9,433 nt of DNA from Verrucomicrobiota bacterium (GTDB lineage: Bacteria; Verrucomicrobiota; Verrucomicrobiia; Limisphaerales; CAZBKV01): the NCBI GenBank assembly GCA_021160185.1, contig JAGHDA010000164.1, positions 1-9,433 on the forward strand. Reading direction: 5' to 3'. Below, in pieces: positions 1-6,660 of this stretch. The notes beneath the pieces are model-generated. The model was not told the DNA's origin and searched no databases. It saw only the letters and a list, made by a program, of their open reading frames with translations. How positions within the stretch are numbered: position 1 is the first letter of the stretch; every line of letters begins with the position of its first letter. A program made the position numbers and the translations under genes.

Positions 1-137
1 GTCAATGTGATCTCGACCACTTTCACTCCGCCCTCCGCCAGCGCGCGGGCGGCTGGAACCACATCCTCCCTACGCGGCGCGCGAATGATCGGAACCAGCC
101 CGCACTCGATCAGTCTCTGAACCCTCTGCTCCCTCAT
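1..137 (-). CDS. eda: 2-dehydro-3-deoxyphosphogluconate (KDPG/KHG) aldolase, N-terminal 45 codons, runs off the left edge
   Basis: Only the first 45 codons lie in the window; the gene continues beyond base 1. The start is the ATG at 137-135. The translated stretch has the pattern Leu-Val-Pro-Ile-Ile-Arg (residues 14-19), then an Ala-rich helix and Gly-Gly-Val-Lys-Val-Val-Glu-Ile-Thr-Leu (36-45). This is the first beta strand, first helix and second strand of the class I KDPG/KHG aldolase barrel. Arg19 and Glu42 correspond to the conserved substrate arginine and catalytic glutamate of the family; the Schiff-base lysine lies outside the window. The family splits 2-keto-3-deoxy-6-phosphogluconate to pyruvate and glyceraldehyde 3-phosphate, or 4-hydroxy-2-oxoglutarate to pyruvate and glyoxylate, in the cytoplasm. 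The start overlaps the stop of the upstream kinase as ATGA, so the two are probably translationally coupled. The family call is good; the exact substrate is not decided by this fragment. Confidence 0.85.
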   Translation of the reverse strand, partial: MREQRVQRLIECGLVPIIRAPRREDVVPAARALAEGGVKVVEITL

Positions 138-1276
138 GACGCCACGGCCCTCGAGGCGGCTCCGGAATAAATCTCGTCCACCACCTTTTGCATCGCTTCC
201 TCCTGCTCCTGAATCGACCGCATCAAAGCGAACTGAGTCCGGCAGCGATCCAGGTTGTGATTGGGCCGATGGACGCGGAAGTAAACGTCGCCCTGGATGA
301 AATCGGTGAGAAACCGAATGCCGATCGTGTATGTAACCAAGCGCCCTGCAAAAGCGAGATACTTCTTCTCGGCAGGGGTGAGAAACGCCCGGGTGGCCTC
401 GATGTAGCCTCTGGCCAAAGACTCGAACATCGGCATCCGCATCCGGACCCGGGAAAGATCCCGCTCATCCTCCATCGTAGGGCTGGTGGTAGTCCGAATC
501 ATGTCCCCGAAGTCATAGTGAATCAGGCCGGGCATCACGGTGTCCAGGTCCACCACGCACATGGCCTGGCCGGTCTCCCAATCCAGGAGAACGTTGTTGA
601 ATTTAGTGTCGTTGTGGGTGATGCGCTCGGGGATCTCGCCGCGCGCGTGGGCCTCAAGCAAGGTGTCGATCCACGGCTCCTGGGCCAAGGCGAACTCGAT
701 CTCCTTTTTGGCCAGGATCGCCCGGCTCGCCGGATCCTCCTCGACGGCGCGCACTAGTTGCTGGAAGCGTTTGCGGGTGTTGTGGAAATGGGGAATCGTT
801 TCGTGAAGTCGCTCCCCGGGCAGGTCCGCAAGCAGCGCCTGAAACTCGCCGAACGCCCTGCCCGCCTCATAAGCCTGAGCAGGCGTCTCGGCCGACTCCA
901 GCGAGTGCACACGCTCGACGCACACGAACGTGCGCCAGTAATCCCCCCCCTCATCCACGTAGAACGGCTTCCCGTCGTGGGTGGGTACGATGGTCAACGC
1001 CCGCCGGGTGGCTTGATAGGCCCCGTTGCCCCGGAGCTTGCGCTGCAAATGGGTGGTGACTCGGATCAAGTTGTTCATCACCGCCACGGGATCGCGGAAG
1101 ACATTCTTGTTGATCTTCTGGTGGATGTAGCGCAGCACCACCCCGCCCTGGTCATAAGTGGCGGTGTAGGTCTCGTTGATGTGGCCGATCTTGCAAAGCT
1201 CGGCGTGCAGCAACTGCCCGTAGATCCGAAACTGCTGCGACACCCTGATCAAATGCTCCTTGGGATAAACCGCCAT
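134..1276 (-). CDS. NahK-like sugar kinase (APH/choline-kinase fold phosphotransferase)
   Basis: Cytoplasmic kinase of the aminoglycoside-phosphotransferase fold, closest by pattern to bifidobacterial N-acetylhexosamine 1-kinase (NahK/LnpB), which phosphorylates GlcNAc or GalNAc at the anomeric carbon. Numbered from the ATG at 1276 (380 residues, slightly longer than NahK at about 360), I see Gly-His-Ile-Asn (31-34) in the nucleotide loop, the catalytic-loop motif His-Asn-Asp-Thr-Lys (221-225, catalytic Asp223), Asp-Leu-Asp-Thr-Val-Met-Pro-Gly (243-250) for metal binding, Tyr-Asp-Phe-Gly-Asp (254-258), and a C-terminal Arg-Phe-Leu-Thr-Asp ... His-Asn-Leu-Asp block typical of the group. The ATG at 1276 is preceded by AAAGGAAG and puts Gly-His-Ile-Asn at the family position. 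A GTG at 1291 with GAGG eight bases upstream would add five residues and cannot be excluded. The stop overlaps the aldolase start. With a KDPG/KHG aldolase next to it, a role in sugar or sugar-acid breakdown is likely; the substrate is unproven. The coding strand contains an 8-G run (positions 943-950). Confidence 0.8.
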   Translation of the reverse strand: MAVYPKEHLIRVSQQFRIYGQLLHAELCKIGHINETYTATYDQGGVVLRYIHQKINKNVFRDPVAVMNNLIRVTTHLQRKLRGNGAYQATRRALTIVPTHDGKPFYVDEGGDYWRTFVCVERVHSLESAETPAQAYEAGRAFGEFQALLADLPGERLHETIPHFHNTRKRFQQLVRAVEEDPASRAILAKKEIEFALAQEPWIDTLLEAHARGEIPERITHNDTKFNNVLLDWETGQAMCVVDLDTVMPGLIHYDFGDMIRTTTSPTMEDERDLSRVRMRMPMFESLARGYIEATRAFLTPAEKKYLAFAGRLVTYTIGIRFLTDFIQGDVYFRVHRPNHNLDRCRTQFALMRSIQEQEEAMQKVVDEIYSGAASRAVAS

Positions 1277-1394
1277 GGCTTCCTTTCGCACAACAATCGC
1301 CTCGCCCTCTATTCTCTCCGCTTATACTTCCAACGGCAAGGGATCATGCGCAAAACGGGCGCGCGGGCAAGGGAAAAATCTCCGCCAAACTCCA

Positions 1395-1431
1395 AAGCCC
1401 TGGGCCGCCGATTTTTCATTGCCTAGGGCTT
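1395..1431 (+). promoter_or_regulatory. 11-bp inverted repeat upstream of panC (possible leader hairpin or operator)
   Basis: Arms AAGCCCTGGGC (1395-1405) and GCCTAGGGCTT (1421-1431) pair over 11 positions, ten Watson-Crick and one G-U, around a 15-base loop. The repeat lies 10 bases before the first panC ATG, just ahead of the GAGG ribosome-binding motif at 1438-1441, in the spacer between the divergent kinase-aldolase and panC-nadB units. There is no T-run after it on the plus strand and only TTT on the minus side, so it does not look like an intrinsic terminator. It could be a leader hairpin acting on panC translation or a dyad bound by a regulator. The pairing is seen directly; the role is inference. 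Confidence 0.4.
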
Positions 1432-1441
1432 AACCCCGAGG

Positions 1442-2311
1442 ATGATGAACAACGCGATGCAGACGGTGCGCTCGCCCAAACGAATGCAACGGCTGGCCCT
1501 TCAGTGGCGCGAGCAGGGCCGTCGAATCGGGTTCGTGCCCACGATGGGCTGCCTGCACGAAGGACACCTAAGTCTCATCCGCCGCGCCCGCAAGGCGGTC
1601 GGCCCCGAAGGCCGGGTGATCGTCAGCGTCTACGTGAACCCCACCCAATTCGGCCCCCGGGAAGATCTCGACAAATATCCGCGCAATCTGCGGCGGGACC
1701 TGGCCTTGTGTCGAAAAGAAGGAGTGGACGCGGTGTTCGCTCCCTCCGACAAGGACATCTATCCGCCGGACTACAGCGTCTACGTAACCGAAGAAAAATT
1801 GAGTCAGAAAATGGAGGGCCGCTCCCGTCCCACGCACTTCCGGGGGGTGACTACCATTGTAGCCAAGTTGTTCAACCTGACGCAGCCCCACGTGGCGGTA
1901 TTCGGCGCGAAGGACTACCAGCAGGCGATGATTGTGCGTCGGATGATCCGCGATCTCCATTTCCCGATCCGGCTCATCCTGGCGCCCACCATACGCGAGC
2001 CGGACGGGCTTGCGATGAGTTCCCGCAACAATTACCTCGATCCCAAGCAGCGCGCCGCGGCGACGGTTCTGTGGGAAACGATCCGGCGCGTCCGCCGCAA
2101 GGTCCGGCAGGCGGGGAAGCCGCTTCCCGCCGAGGCGCTGCGCCGGGAAGCCCTCGAGCTGATCTCCAGCCGGCCGGAGGCGCGCCCGGACTACGTCGAA
2201 TTTTTTGATCCGAACACGCTCGAGCCGCTCCAACGAGTCGGCCCCGGCGCGCACATGGCCCTCGCCGTTTTCCTGGGCGAAACCCGACTGATCGACAACG
2301 CGCGCCTTTGA
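1442..2311 (+). CDS. panC: Pantothenate synthetase (pantoate-beta-alanine ligase)
   Basis: Joins D-pantoate and beta-alanine using ATP, via a pantoyl-adenylate, to give pantothenate, the precursor of coenzyme A; cytoplasmic. The 289-residue protein is of normal length and complete. It has Phe-Val-Pro-Thr-Met-Gly (31-36), the nucleotidyl-transferase HxGH signature His-Glu-Gly-His (39-42), Asn-Pro-Thr-Gln-Phe (66-70), His-Phe-Arg-Gly-Val-Thr-Thr-Ile-Val (132-140), Phe-Gly-Ala-Lys-Asp-Tyr-Gln-Gln (154-161), the KMSKS-like stretch Met-Ser-Ser-Arg-Asn (192-196) and Glu-Thr-Arg-Leu-Ile-Asp-Asn (280-286). The start is uncertain. ATG codons at 1442 and 1445 sit directly on or 3 bases after GAGG, while the ATG at 1457 matches the usual family start relative to Val-Pro-Thr-Met-Gly but lies 15 bases from that motif. 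It is the first gene of the plus-strand block, with nadB beginning 11 bases after its stop. No panB or panD is in the window. Confidence 0.96.
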   Translation: MMNNAMQTVRSPKRMQRLALQWREQGRRIGFVPTMGCLHEGHLSLIRRARKAVGPEGRVIVSVYVNPTQFGPREDLDKYPRNLRRDLALCRKEGVDAVFAPSDKDIYPPDYSVYVTEEKLSQKMEGRSRPTHFRGVTTIVAKLFNLTQPHVAVFGAKDYQQAMIVRRMIRDLHFPIRLILAPTIREPDGLAMSSRNNYLDPKQRAAATVLWETIRRVRRKVRQAGKPLPAEALRREALELISSRPEARPDYVEFFDPNTLEPLQRVGPGAHMALAVFLGETRLIDNARL

Positions 2312-2322
2312 TAGGAAAACAA

Positions 2323-4005
2323 ATGCAACAGAACTGTGATTACCTGGTAATCGGAAGCGGGATCGCGGGATTGTTCTTCGCCCTGAAAGCGGCCCCGCGC
2401 GGCAAGGTCCTCATCCTCACCAAGAAGAACAAAGCTGAATCAAACACCAACTACGCCCAAGGAGGCATCGCCGCCGTCACCAGCGGGGAGGACTCGGTGG
2501 AGCTTCATGTGCAGGACACGCTGCGGGCCGGGGCGGGCCTCTGCAAAGAAGATGTGGTCCGCACTATTGTCCAAGAAGGGCCGGCGCGCATCCGCGATTT
2601 GCTGGAGCTGGGCATCCGCTTCACGGAACGGGAGATTCCCGAGGCCAAGGGCCGCAAAGAGCTGGATCTGGGGCGCGAAGGCGGCCACTCCAAGCGCCGC
2701 ATCCTTCACGCGAAGGACACAACCGGCCAGGAGGTGGAGCGCACGCTGCTGGAGACAGTCCAGAAACACCCCAACATCCAAATCCTTGAAAATCACATCG
2801 CGATCGACCTGATCACTACAGGCAAGCTGGGGCTTCCCGAACCGAACCGGTGCGTGGGGGTTTACGCGCTGGACAAGCTCTCCGGCGAAGTCCGGGCGTT
2901 CGGGGCGCGCGCGGTCGTCCTCGCTTCAGGGGGATCCGGCAAGGTCTACCTTTACACTACCAACCCGGACATCGCCACAGGGGACGGCGCGGCCATGGCC
3001 TATCGAGCCGGCGCGCCTATCGCCAACATGGAGTTCGTCCAGTTTCATCCCACCTGCCTCTACCACCCCAAAGCCAAGTCTTTCCTCATCAGCGAAGCGG
3101 TTCGCGGAGAAGGGGCGATTCTCAAAACGCCCGACGGCGAACGGTTCATGCCCAAATACCATCCGATGGGCGAACTGGCGCCGCGCGACATCGTGGCGCG
3201 GGCCATCGACGCGGAGATGAAGCGGACCGGCGCGGAGCACGTGCTCCTGGACATCACCCACAAGCCCGCGCCGTTCATCATGAGCCGCTTCCCCAACATC
3301 TACCAAACCTGTCTCCAATACGGCTACGACATGACCAAGGAGCCGATCCCCGTCGTCCCGGCGGCCCACTACCAATGCGGCGGCGTGCTTACGGACGTGG
3401 ACGGCCGCACCGCCATCCCGGGCCTCTACGCGGTGGGCGAAACGGCCTGCACCGGCCTCCACGGCGCCAACCGGCTCGCGAGCAACTCCCTGCTCGAAGC
3501 GCTGGTCTGCGCCCATCGGGCCGCCTGCGTCCTAGGCGAAGAAGAGCTGCCCCCGGTCGATTTCCAAATCCCGCCCTGGCAAAGCGGCGACGCCGTCAAT
3601 CCCGACGAGCTGGTGGTGATCCATCACTTGTGGAATGAGATCCGGCGGATGATGTGGAACTACGTGGGCATCGTCCGCACCGACAAGCGACTCCAACGAG
3701 CTTGCAGACGCATCCGCTTCCTCCAGGAGGAAATCCAGGAGTACTATTGGGACTTCATCATTACCTCCGACCTGGTGGAGCTCCGCAACCTGGCCCTCAC
3801 GGCGGAGCTGATCGTGGCCTGCGCCATGCGGCGTCCCGAAAGCCGCGGCCTCCATTACAATCTGGACCATCCAGAACCGGACCCTGCCTGGGCGCAAAAA
3901 GACACCGTGGTTCGCGCCGAAGCCCCTCCTCCGCCCGCGGGCGAAAAGGATCCCCCCCAACAGGCGGGCCGGCGCTCAGGGCAATCCGGCCAGGGTTTGT
4001 GTTGA
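2323..4005 (+). CDS. nadB: L-aspartate oxidase
   Basis: FAD enzyme that oxidises L-aspartate to iminoaspartate, the first step of de novo NAD synthesis, which NadA then condenses with dihydroxyacetone phosphate to quinolinate. From the ATG at 2323 (560 residues) it shows the FAD-binding Gly-Ser-Gly-Ile-Ala-Gly (11-16), Thr-Asn-Tyr-Ala-Gln-Gly-Gly (42-48), Phe-His-Pro-Thr (241-244), Ala-Pro-Arg-Asp (286-289), Cys-Gly-Gly-Val (352-355) and Gly-Leu-His-Gly-Ala-Asn-Arg-Leu (378-385). Glu119, His242, Arg288, His349 and Arg384 fall exactly two positions before the E. coli active-site residues Glu121, His244, Arg290, His351 and Arg386, which separates it from fumarate reductase/succinate dehydrogenase flavoproteins. 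ATG 2323 has AGGA about 7 bases upstream; a TTG at 2308 overlapping the panC stop is less likely. The last 30 or so residues form a Pro/Gln/Gly-rich tail not usual for the family. nadA and nadC are not in the window; pairing with panC suggests a cofactor-biosynthesis operon. Confidence 0.96.
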   Translation: MQQNCDYLVIGSGIAGLFFALKAAPRGKVLILTKKNKAESNTNYAQGGIAAVTSGEDSVELHVQDTLRAGAGLCKEDVVRTIVQEGPARIRDLLELGIRFTEREIPEAKGRKELDLGREGGHSKRRILHAKDTTGQEVERTLLETVQKHPNIQILENHIAIDLITTGKLGLPEPNRCVGVYALDKLSGEVRAFGARAVVLASGGSGKVYLYTTNPDIATGDGAAMAYRAGAPIANMEFVQFHPTCLYHPKAKSFLISEAVRGEGAILKTPDGERFMPKYHPMGELAPRDIVARAIDAEMKRTGAEHVLLDITHKPAPFIMSRFPNIYQTCLQYGYDMTKEPIPVVPAAHYQCGGVLTDVDGRTAIPGLYAVGETACTGLHGANRLASNSLLEALVCAHRAACVLGEEELPPVDFQIPPWQSGDAVNPDELVVIHHLWNEIRRMMWNYVGIVRTDKRLQRACRRIRFLQEEIQEYYWDFIITSDLVELRNLALTAELIVACAMRRPESRGLHYNLDHPEPDPAWAQKDTVVRAEAPPPPAGEKDPPQQAGRRSGQSGQGLC

Positions 4006-4128
4006 CCCAAAGCGGGTTTCGTTGTCTACTGAGATTGCAAACGTCCAGGCGAACTCGGCTGACCGGGGGATCCGGTTGCGTTTGCCCGGCTGCGACGAGG
4101 CGCAACTGCCGGAGGACGCGGGGAAGAC

Positions 4129-6660
4129 ATGGAGAACGCCGCACAGGGATCCGAAACGGCGGGCGGAGCGCGCCCGGCTTTATGGGCCGCGTTCGGCTCG
4201 CGGGCGGTTGCTTACGCGTGGGCAATCCTCTACTTGCTTCCCCTCGGTTTGGTTTTCGACCTGGCCGGCTATGTCCCCTTGCACGGACGGGCGGCGGCGC
4301 TGGCGGTTCTGCTCGCGCTCCCGTGCCTGTTGCGGCCCTCCCGCCGAGCGCGGGAAGCCATAGCCGGCTTGGCTCTGGTCCTGGCCGCGCAAGCCCTTCG
4401 CCGCTGGCCGCCCCTGGCGGAAACCTGCCTCTGGCTTCTGGCTCACCAATGGGTTTGGACGCGCATCGCCCCGGAAGCGCGGCCGCCCGGCGCGCCCGGG
4501 GGCGTCCTCGCGTTTCTGGGGCTGTGGCTGGTCCTCTTCCTCTCGCCGCAAGGCTATAGCCTCGCGGAAACGCTCAACCGCTTGCTCGGCGCTTCTACGG
4601 GCTGGGTGGCGGGAACCGAATTTCATCTCGGCCCGACCTACCAGGGGTTGGGGGCTCTGCTCCTGTTCCTCTGCCTCTCCCTGTTCGCTTGGACCAGAGA
4701 GCCGGCGAGCAAGGCGCGCACAGCGTGCTGGCTGGCGGCGGCGCTGGTGATCCATGCCTTCCTAGCGTTGCTGCTGATCCGCAAGGCGAACTTTGGGGCG
4801 GACTTCACCTGGCAGCTCAAGTACCGGGAGCCTTTTGGTTTCCGCGAACTGTGGGGACATCTCAAAGCGCTCGCGCTCCTGGTCTACCCCGGTTTCTTGT
4901 TTCTCGCCGACCTGGCGGCTTACCTGATCCTCCATCCTCCGGATCAAAAGGACGAGGCCGCGCCTGAGCAGGCCGCTCCGGAAAGCGCCGGACCGCGGCC
5001 GCCGCAAAGGGCGCTTCAGGCGAAGGCCCTTCTTTGGCGAGCGGGTCCGATCGCCGGCGCGGCGGCGGCCCTGCTGCTTCTGGCCTGTCCGCCCACCGCT
5101 TGGCGGCGGCCCGCGCCGCGCGAAATCCTCTTTGTGGAGCGCGGGGTGGTCAGCTTCTCCAAACCGGATTACACCCGCTTCGGCAGGGCCGCGGGCGGCA
5201 TGTACGGATTGTTGCCTGAGTACGCGCGCCTCTTCGGCTGGAAAGGCCGCGTGGTCAAGCAAGTCCCGGAGAAACTGGATCCGGAGCGCCAGGCGGTGAT
5301 GTTCACCAACCTGGACGAGCCGTTGCCGGAGGCGACGCGGGAGCGCGTCTGGGAATTTGTGAAACAGGGAGGGCGGCTGTGGGTGCTGGGCGACCACACC
5401 TTCATCAAAAACGGACGCAATCACATCAACGACCTGCTTGCCCCCTGCCATATCCGCTTGCGCCACGATTCAGCGCAGTTCTTCCCTCAAGGGTGGTTCC
5501 ACTCTTACCGCCTCCGCCAGGGAACGCCGTTTGGTCTTCTCCGCGATCCGGCTGAGAACCGGCTGGCGTTGCTGGTCGGCGCTTCCCTGGAAGTTCGCGC
5601 CCCGGCTGTTCCCTTCATTCTGGGACGGTTCGGCTACAGCGATCTGGGCGTGGAAACCCCGGATCCGCAGCGGGGTTATCTGGGCGATTTTGAGTACCAG
5701 CCCGAGGAGCGGCTCGGCGACCTTGTCCTCGTGGCCGGGGAGATCTATGGCAAAGGCCGTGTGTTGGTGTTCGGGGACACCACCAGCTTTTTCAACCACA
5801 ACCTTTCCCGCTCCTACGAGTTGCTCCGTTCGGTCCTTTCCTGGCTTGGCGAACCCGACCGGGAAGCCTGGCTTTACGGAACGGCCGGCCGTCTCCTCAC
5901 GGCGGCGGCGGCGCTGGCGTTGTGCGCCTTGGCGTGGCGGCTGCGGAGGAAAGGAGCCGAGGCGCTCGGCGCGGCGGCGTTGTGCCTGGCGCTCGGCGCG
6001 GCGTGGGCGCACCGGGAAAGCGGGCTCCTGCAATGGGACGAGGCGCGCGCCAGACAACGCGTGGCCCTGATCGATTTTTCCCACCATCCCGAAGCCTCGA
6101 AGCATTCCAGCATGGGCTCGGGCCTCCACGGCCTGACCATTAATCTGATGCGCTATGGCCTTTTGCCCCTCGCGCCGGATCGATGGGACGAGGCTCTGCT
6201 CAACCGGAGCCGCCTTCTCGTTCTCAACGCCCCGCGCCGCGTCCTCTCGAGGCGGGAGATAGGCCAGATCGGGCGCTACCTCGAGCAGGGAGGCACGGTG
6301 TGGCTGACCTGCGGCTACCCGCACGAGGCGTTTTCACGAAAGCTGCTGGCGCGCTACCGCCTGCGGGTGGAGGCCGCGCCGCTGGGCCGATTCTTCGACC
6401 GACCGGCGTTCGGGCAGCCGGTCTCCTTCTTCAGCGCCTGGCCGATCCGCGTGGAAAACCCGGACGCCTCGCTGATCTGCGTCTACGGCGATTGGCCCCT
6501 GATGGTCCTGGTTCCGACGGGCAAAGGCCGCCTGGTGGCGATCGGCGACTCCGAATTTTTCCAGAACCGCAATCTTGAAAGCCTGGAGCGCTACGACCCG
6601 GCGAACATCCGATTCGTTCGAGCGCTCCTGAGTTACACAGTGGGGACCGTGCCGCCATGA
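4129..6660 (+). CDS. Large membrane protein: exosortase-like helices plus two Rossmann/GIFT-like domains (paralogue A)
   Basis: No named family is recognised with certainty. The 843-residue protein begins at an ATG with GGGGA five bases upstream. Hydrophobic segments lie at roughly 25-45, 54-68, 125-140, 173-188, 200-218, 244-268 and 305-320. A soluble alpha/beta domain (about 331-573) carries Gly-Asp-His-Thr (421-424) and ends with Gly-Lys-Gly-Arg-Val-Leu-Val-Phe-Gly-Asp-Thr-Thr (541-552), a pattern like DUF4350/GldG-type GIFT domains. Two helices (584-604, 610-627) follow, then a second such domain (643-838) ending with Gly-Lys-Gly-Arg-Leu-Val-Ala-Ile-Gly-Asp (798-806 region). Arg/Lys-rich residues in the turn at 603-608 suggest that this turn is cytoplasmic and both soluble domains periplasmic (inference). 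Residues 125-270 resemble an exosortase core, with Tyr171 where the catalytic Cys is expected. The stop overlaps the next start as ATGA. It could be a carbohydrate-, polymer- or transporter-linked envelope protein; the function is unknown. Confidence 0.75.
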   Translation: MENAAQGSETAGGARPALWAAFGSRAVAYAWAILYLLPLGLVFDLAGYVPLHGRAAALAVLLALPCLLRPSRRAREAIAGLALVLAAQALRRWPPLAETCLWLLAHQWVWTRIAPEARPPGAPGGVLAFLGLWLVLFLSPQGYSLAETLNRLLGASTGWVAGTEFHLGPTYQGLGALLLFLCLSLFAWTREPASKARTACWLAAALVIHAFLALLLIRKANFGADFTWQLKYREPFGFRELWGHLKALALLVYPGFLFLADLAAYLILHPPDQKDEAAPEQAAPESAGPRPPQRALQAKALLWRAGPIAGAAAALLLLACPPTAWRRPAPREILFVERGVVSFSKPDYTRFGRAAGGMYGLLPEYARLFGWKGRVVKQVPEKLDPERQAVMFTNLDEPLPEATRERVWEFVKQGGRLWVLGDHTFIKNGRNHINDLLAPCHIRLRHDSAQFFPQGWFHSYRLRQGTPFGLLRDPAENRLALLVGASLEVRAPAVPFILGRFGYSDLGVETPDPQRGYLGDFEYQPEERLGDLVLVAGEIYGKGRVLVFGDTTSFFNHNLSRSYELLRSVLSWLGEPDREAWLYGTAGRLLTAAAALALCALAWRLRRKGAEALGAAALCLALGAAWAHRESGLLQWDEARARQRVALIDFSHHPEASKHSSMGSGLHGLTINLMRYGLLPLAPDRWDEALLNRSRLLVLNAPRRVLSRREIGQIGRYLEQGGTVWLTCGYPHEAFSRKLLARYRLRVEAAPLGRFFDRPAFGQPVSFFSAWPIRVENPDASLICVYGDWPLMVLVPTGKGRLVAIGDSEFFQNRNLESLERYDPANIRFVRALLSYTVGTVPP

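Noticed and set aside
188..757. Plus-strand open frame opposite the kinase gene (with its continuation 758-1426)
   Set aside because: It lies wholly antisense to a clearly recognised kinase, its translation matches no family, and such long open frames are expected in G+C-rich DNA.
2308..2322. TTG start for nadB overlapping the panC stop
   Set aside because: The ATG at 2323 has a good AGGA motif about 7 bases upstream, and the FAD-binding strand begins soon after it as in other NadB proteins; the TTG adds five residues with no support.
2926..3516. Minus-strand 196-codon open frame within nadB
   Set aside because: Antisense shadow of a catalytically complete NadB, with no recognisable motif or ribosome-binding site.
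4072..4112. Imperfect inverted repeat (CCGGTTGCG and CGCAACTGCCGG) in the nadB-paralogue A spacer, as a terminator
   Set aside because: The stem is interrupted, the loop is about 20 bases, and no T-run follows.
3654..4559. Plus-strand 301-codon open frame spanning the nadB end and the start of paralogue A
   Set aside because: It overlaps the coding frames of both genes, is Arg/Gly/Pro-rich as expected of a shifted frame, and shows no domain pattern. The two flanking genes are well supported.
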